Assembly (NCBI GenBank): GCA_913776195.1
Contig: CAJYMH010000030.1
Span: forward strand, 53,969 to 117,968
From: an uncultured Caulobacter sp.
GTDB lineage: Bacteria > Pseudomonadota > Alphaproteobacteria > Caulobacterales > Caulobacteraceae
Length of the DNA: 64,000 bases
Direction of reading: 5' to 3'
In this document: piece after piece, positions 61,514 to 64,000 of the stretch
Layout: every line of letters starts with the position of its first letter
Position numbering within the stretch: position 1 is the first letter of the stretch
Notes under the pieces: model-generated
The model's input: the letters and a program-made list of their open reading frames with translations, nothing else
Database searches by the model: none
What the model was told of the DNA's origin: nothing
Translations under genes and position numbers: made by a program

Positions 61514-61563
61514 GCATTTACAGCCAGCAACGTTTCCTAACTTATCAATGATCGGTAAGGGTC

Positions 61564-61575
61564 AAACGGTCGTTT
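61564..61575. promoter_or_regulatory. Palindrome AAACG-GT-CGTTT upstream of the acyl-CoA ligase
   Basis: The perfect 12-base palindrome lies 71 bases ahead of the ligase start in a 132-base gap that also holds CTTA-N11-TAAG. It resembles operators of TetR-type fatty-acid regulators. By-eye assignment only. Confidence 0.4.
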
Positions 61576-61645
61576 ACATCGCGCGCCCGGCGGTGTTTTC
61601 TGTGCGGCGAGGCGCTCGATAGAAGCGCAGACTTACCGGGAGTGC

Positions 61646-63403
61646 ATGATGACCCAGGCCGCGACCGCAGCCGCTGCTCAACCTTGGCCCGCCATGTCGG
61701 TGAAGCAGGCCTTCGCCATGATCACGGCGCCGGGCACGCCCTGCGAAATGGATGAGATCGAAATCCGGGGCGTGATGACCCGGGTTTGGAAGAACGCTCC
61801 GCCGACCTTGCGCACCGTGGTCGAGATCGGCCGCGCCCACGCCCAGAAGGTGTTTCTGGTGCACGAGGACGAGCGGGTCACGTTCGAGGCGTTCTATCGC
61901 GCTGTCGCCGCCTTCGCGGCCGAGCTGCAATCCTTCGGCGTGCAGAAGGGGGATCGGATCGCCCTGGTGATGCGCAACCTGCCGGAATGGCCGGTGGCGT
62001 TCTACGCTGGCATGTCCATCGGCGCGATCGTCACGCCGCTGAACGCCTGGTGGACGGGGCCGGAGCTGGAATACGGGCTGACCGATTCCGGGGCCAAGGT
62101 CCTGATCGCTGACGCCGAGAGGTTCGAGCGTCTTGCCGAACATCTGCCCAACTGTCCGGAATTGAAGCGCGTCTATGTCAGCCGGGAGGTGGACGAGGTC
62201 ACCCATCCCTACGTTTGCAAGCTGGAGACGAAGATCGGCGGACCTAACGATTGGGCGAACCTGCCTGACGCGCCGCTGCCGACGATCGACATCCAGCCGG
62301 ATGACGATGCGACGATCTTCTATACCTCCGGCACAACGGGAAAGCCAAAGGGCGCCCTGGCTACTCATCGCAACATCAACTCCAACATCATCGCGGCTCT
62401 TTGCTCCGGCGCGCGATCGTTCCTGCGTCGCGGCGAAGCGCCCCCCGCGCCCGATCCGATGGCGCCGCAGAAGGCGTCCCTGATCTCGGTGCCGTTCTTC
62501 CACGCCACCGGCTGCTTCGCTGTGCTGAATCCCTCTCTTTTCGCCGGCGCCAAGCTGGTGATGATGCGCAAGTGGGATCCGGAAAAGGCCATGCAGGTGA
62601 TCGAGCGCGAAAAGATCACCCAGATCGGCGGCGTGCCCACCATCGCTTGGCAGATCATCGAGCATCCGGCCCGCGAGAAGTATGACCTGTCGTCCATCGA
62701 GACGGTGGCCTACGGCGGCGCGCCCTCGGCGCCGGAGTTGGTCCGCAAGATCAAGGAGCTGTGGCCCAAATCCCTGCCGGGCAATGGCTGGGGCATGACC
62801 GAAACCTCGGCCACCGCGACCAGCAACTCGGCTGAGGACTATGAGCATCGTCCTGAGAGCTGCGGTCCGGCCGTGCCGGTGACCGACCTCAAGATCATGA
62901 GCCTCGAAGGCGATCGCGAGTTGCCGATCGGCGAGGTGGGTGAGTTGTGGTGCAAGGGTCCGCAGGTTGTGAAGGGCTACTGGAACAAGCCTGAAGCAAC
63001 CGCCCAAACCTTCGTCGATGGCTGGGTGAAGACCGGCGACTTGGCGCGCCTGGATGACGAAGGGTTCTGCTTCATCATCGACCGGGCCAAGGACATGCTG
63101 ATCCGCGGCGGCGAGAACATCTACTGCATCGAGGTCGAGAACGTTCTCTATGACCATCCGGCGGTGATGGATGCCGCTCTGGTCGGCATTCCCCACAAGA
63201 GCCTGGGCGAGGAGCCTGCGGCGGTGGTGACCCTTAAGCCGGACGCCCAAGCCACCGAGACCGAACTGCGCGCCTTCGTGGCCGACCGCCTAGCGGCGTT
63301 CAAGGTGCCGGTGAAGGTGGTGTTCTGGCATGAGACCTTGCCGCGCAACGCCAACGGCAAGATCCTGAAGAACGAACTGAAGAAGGTGTTCGTGGAGGGC
63401 TGA
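61646..63403 (+). CDS. Acyl-CoA ligase (AMP-binding, class I adenylate-forming enzyme)
   Basis: The 585-residue enzyme activates a carboxylic acid, probably a fatty or aryl acid, to its CoA thioester with ATP. The motif IFYTSGTTGKPKGAL (about residues 225-239) is the P-loop, GWGMTETSATAT the A5 motif, and the C-terminal DRAKDMLIRGGENIYCIEVE and PRNANGKILKNEL (with the catalytic Lys) complete it. It is close to medium/long-chain acyl-CoA synthetases. It lies behind a palindromic operator candidate and four bases before a DUF1801 gene. Confidence 0.93.
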   Translation: MMTQAATAAAAQPWPAMSVKQAFAMITAPGTPCEMDEIEIRGVMTRVWKNAPPTLRTVVEIGRAHAQKVFLVHEDERVTFEAFYRAVAAFAAELQSFGVQKGDRIALVMRNLPEWPVAFYAGMSIGAIVTPLNAWWTGPELEYGLTDSGAKVLIADAERFERLAEHLPNCPELKRVYVSREVDEVTHPYVCKLETKIGGPNDWANLPDAPLPTIDIQPDDDATIFYTSGTTGKPKGALATHRNINSNIIAALCSGARSFLRRGEAPPAPDPMAPQKASLISVPFFHATGCFAVLNPSLFAGAKLVMMRKWDPEKAMQVIEREKITQIGGVPTIAWQIIEHPAREKYDLSSIETVAYGGAPSAPELVRKIKELWPKSLPGNGWGMTETSATATSNSAEDYEHRPESCGPAVPVTDLKIMSLEGDRELPIGEVGELWCKGPQVVKGYWNKPEATAQTFVDGWVKTGDLARLDDEGFCFIIDRAKDMLIRGGENIYCIEVENVLYDHPAVMDAALVGIPHKSLGEEPAAVVTLKPDAQATETELRAFVADRLAAFKVPVKVVFWHETLPRNANGKILKNELKKVFVEG

Positions 63404-63407
63404 TCCC

Positions 63408-63773
63408 ATGGTGCAGTCGAAGGCGGCGACCGTCGACGACTACATGCAGACGATCGAACCCGATCGTCTGCCGGCCCTGCGGCGCCTGCGCGATCTCTGC
63501 CGTGACGTCCTCGATGGCTACGAGGAGAAGATGGCCTGGGGCATGCCGGGCTACAGCCTGGAGGGGCGTGACCCCTCCGTGGCGTTCAACAGCCAGAAGC
63601 GGCACATCGCCTTCTATGCCGGTTCGGTCGCCGTCGAGCGGTTCAAGGACCGGCTTGTCGGAATCGACTGCGGCAAGGGCTGCGTGCGCTACAGCCGTCC
63701 CGACAAGATCGACTTTCAGGTCGTCGAAGATATCCTCAAGGACATCCGGGCACGCGGGCAGGGGATGGATTGA
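63408..63773 (+). CDS. DUF1801 domain protein (third in window)
   Basis: The 121-residue protein has the DUF1801 pattern YEEKMAWGMPGYSLEGRDPSVA and RHIAFYAGSVAVERFKDRL, then CGKGCVRYSRPDKIDF. It starts four bases after the acyl-CoA ligase, probably co-transcribed. It is only distantly similar to the other two DUF1801 proteins of the window. Function unknown. Confidence 0.85.
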   Translation: MVQSKAATVDDYMQTIEPDRLPALRRLRDLCRDVLDGYEEKMAWGMPGYSLEGRDPSVAFNSQKRHIAFYAGSVAVERFKDRLVGIDCGKGCVRYSRPDKIDFQVVEDILKDIRARGQGMD

Positions 63774-63777
63774 CCGC

Positions 63778-64000
63778 CTAGGCGTGGACCGGCGGGCGTC
63801 GTTGCGCCCAGGGGTGGGCGCGCTCGAGCTCATAGGCCAGTTCGAACAGGGTCTTCTCGTCGCCGGCCTTGGCCGCGAACTGCACGCCCACGGGCAGGCC
63901 ATCCGGCGTCCAGTGCAAGGGCACGCTCATGGCCGGGGCGCCGGCGACGTTCTCCAGCGGAGTGTAGCCCACATAGGCCACCAGCCGCTCCATCAGGGTG
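63778..64000 (-). CDS. C-terminal end of an amidase-signature family protein (partial)
   Basis: The gene is cut by the right edge; the last 73 codons are visible. The sequence PLENVAGAPAMSVPLHWTPDGLP and VGVQFAAKAGDEKTLFELAYELE (in pieces) matches the closing segment of amidase-signature enzymes, where N-x-x-G-x-P-A-x-S-x-P is conserved before the final helix. The catalytic Ser-Ser-Lys triad is outside the window. It is convergent with the DUF1801 gene. Confidence 0.85.
   Translation of the reverse strand, partial: TLMERLVAYVGYTPLENVAGAPAMSVPLHWTPDGLPVGVQFAAKAGDEKTLFELAYELERAHPWAQRRPPVHA

Overview
The window is GC-rich chromosomal DNA of an alphaproteobacterium of the order Caulobacterales, most likely Caulobacter, Phenylobacterium or a close relative. 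The evidence is a clear popZ gene (polar organizing protein), the Caulobacter-type flagellar set fliX / flgI-cheL-flbY with TTAACCAT (CtrA-like) motifs, a GAAC-N7-GAAC SOS box at uvrA, a CC_3452-family small secreted protein, and four TonB-associated uptake genes. I see no insertion sequence, prophage, CRISPR array or integrase. The region looks like a mix of core chromosome and metabolic islands.

Layout. 1-10.3 kb is a co-directional catabolic block: the end of a probable thiamine-diphosphate enzyme, a CaiB-type CoA-transferase, a CitE-type CoA-ester lyase, a large TonB-dependent receptor, an exported ThuA-like protein, an MFS transporter, a PQQ dehydrogenase with its own cytochrome c domain, and a separate cytochrome c. 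It reads as outer-membrane uptake, periplasmic oxidation, inner-membrane import and CoA-linked breakdown of one unidentified substrate. 10.3-14.1 kb (minus) is a four-gene Mla/MCE lipid-transport operon. 14.2-16.8 kb holds a small protein and an acyl-CoA dehydrogenase. 17.0-20.3 kb is a siderophore-type receptor plus PepSY protein behind a Fur-like box. 20.3-22.0 kb is a divergent ArsR / SRPBCC / DUF1801 regulon with a visible operator. 22.0-30 kb holds a periplasmic glucan protein, another TonB receptor, and two tandem transmembrane winged-helix / beta-propeller regulators, each preceded by short direct repeats.

30-34.6 kb carries a PuuD-like membrane protein, a degenerate squalene/phytoene-synthase-like protein, a SulP transporter and TrmFO. 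34.7-38.4 kb is an array of related multi-pass membrane proteins, the last one a half-length remnant, with a GST gene on the other strand. 38.4-43.7 kb is uvrA, a DUF1203 protein and an ABC-F ATPase with an overlapping upstream ORF. 43.7-46.8 kb is flagellar (flbY, cheL/flgJ-like, flgI, fliX) followed by a zinc-ligand-less dksA and gltX. 48-52.4 kb has a small secreted protein with an elaborate leader, a LOG-family protein, a lipoprotein, an Atm1-type ABC exporter and a glyoxalase. 52.5-55.6 kb has tRNA-Asn, a glycosyltransferase, a DedA protein, an exported methyltransferase and tRNA-Cys. 55.7-61.5 kb is the degenerate isoaspartyl-methyltransferase homologue, tolC, popZ and valS. The right end has an acyl-CoA ligase, a third DUF1801 protein and a truncated amidase.

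The most interesting signals are the tandem CadC-like propeller regulators with matching direct repeats, the nested palindromes, promoter and hairpin ahead of the CC_3452-family gene, the ArsR divergon, the uncharacterised periplasmic oxidation locus, and several family members that lack canonical catalytic or metal-binding residues (DksA, the PCMT homologue, the phytoene-synthase homologue).
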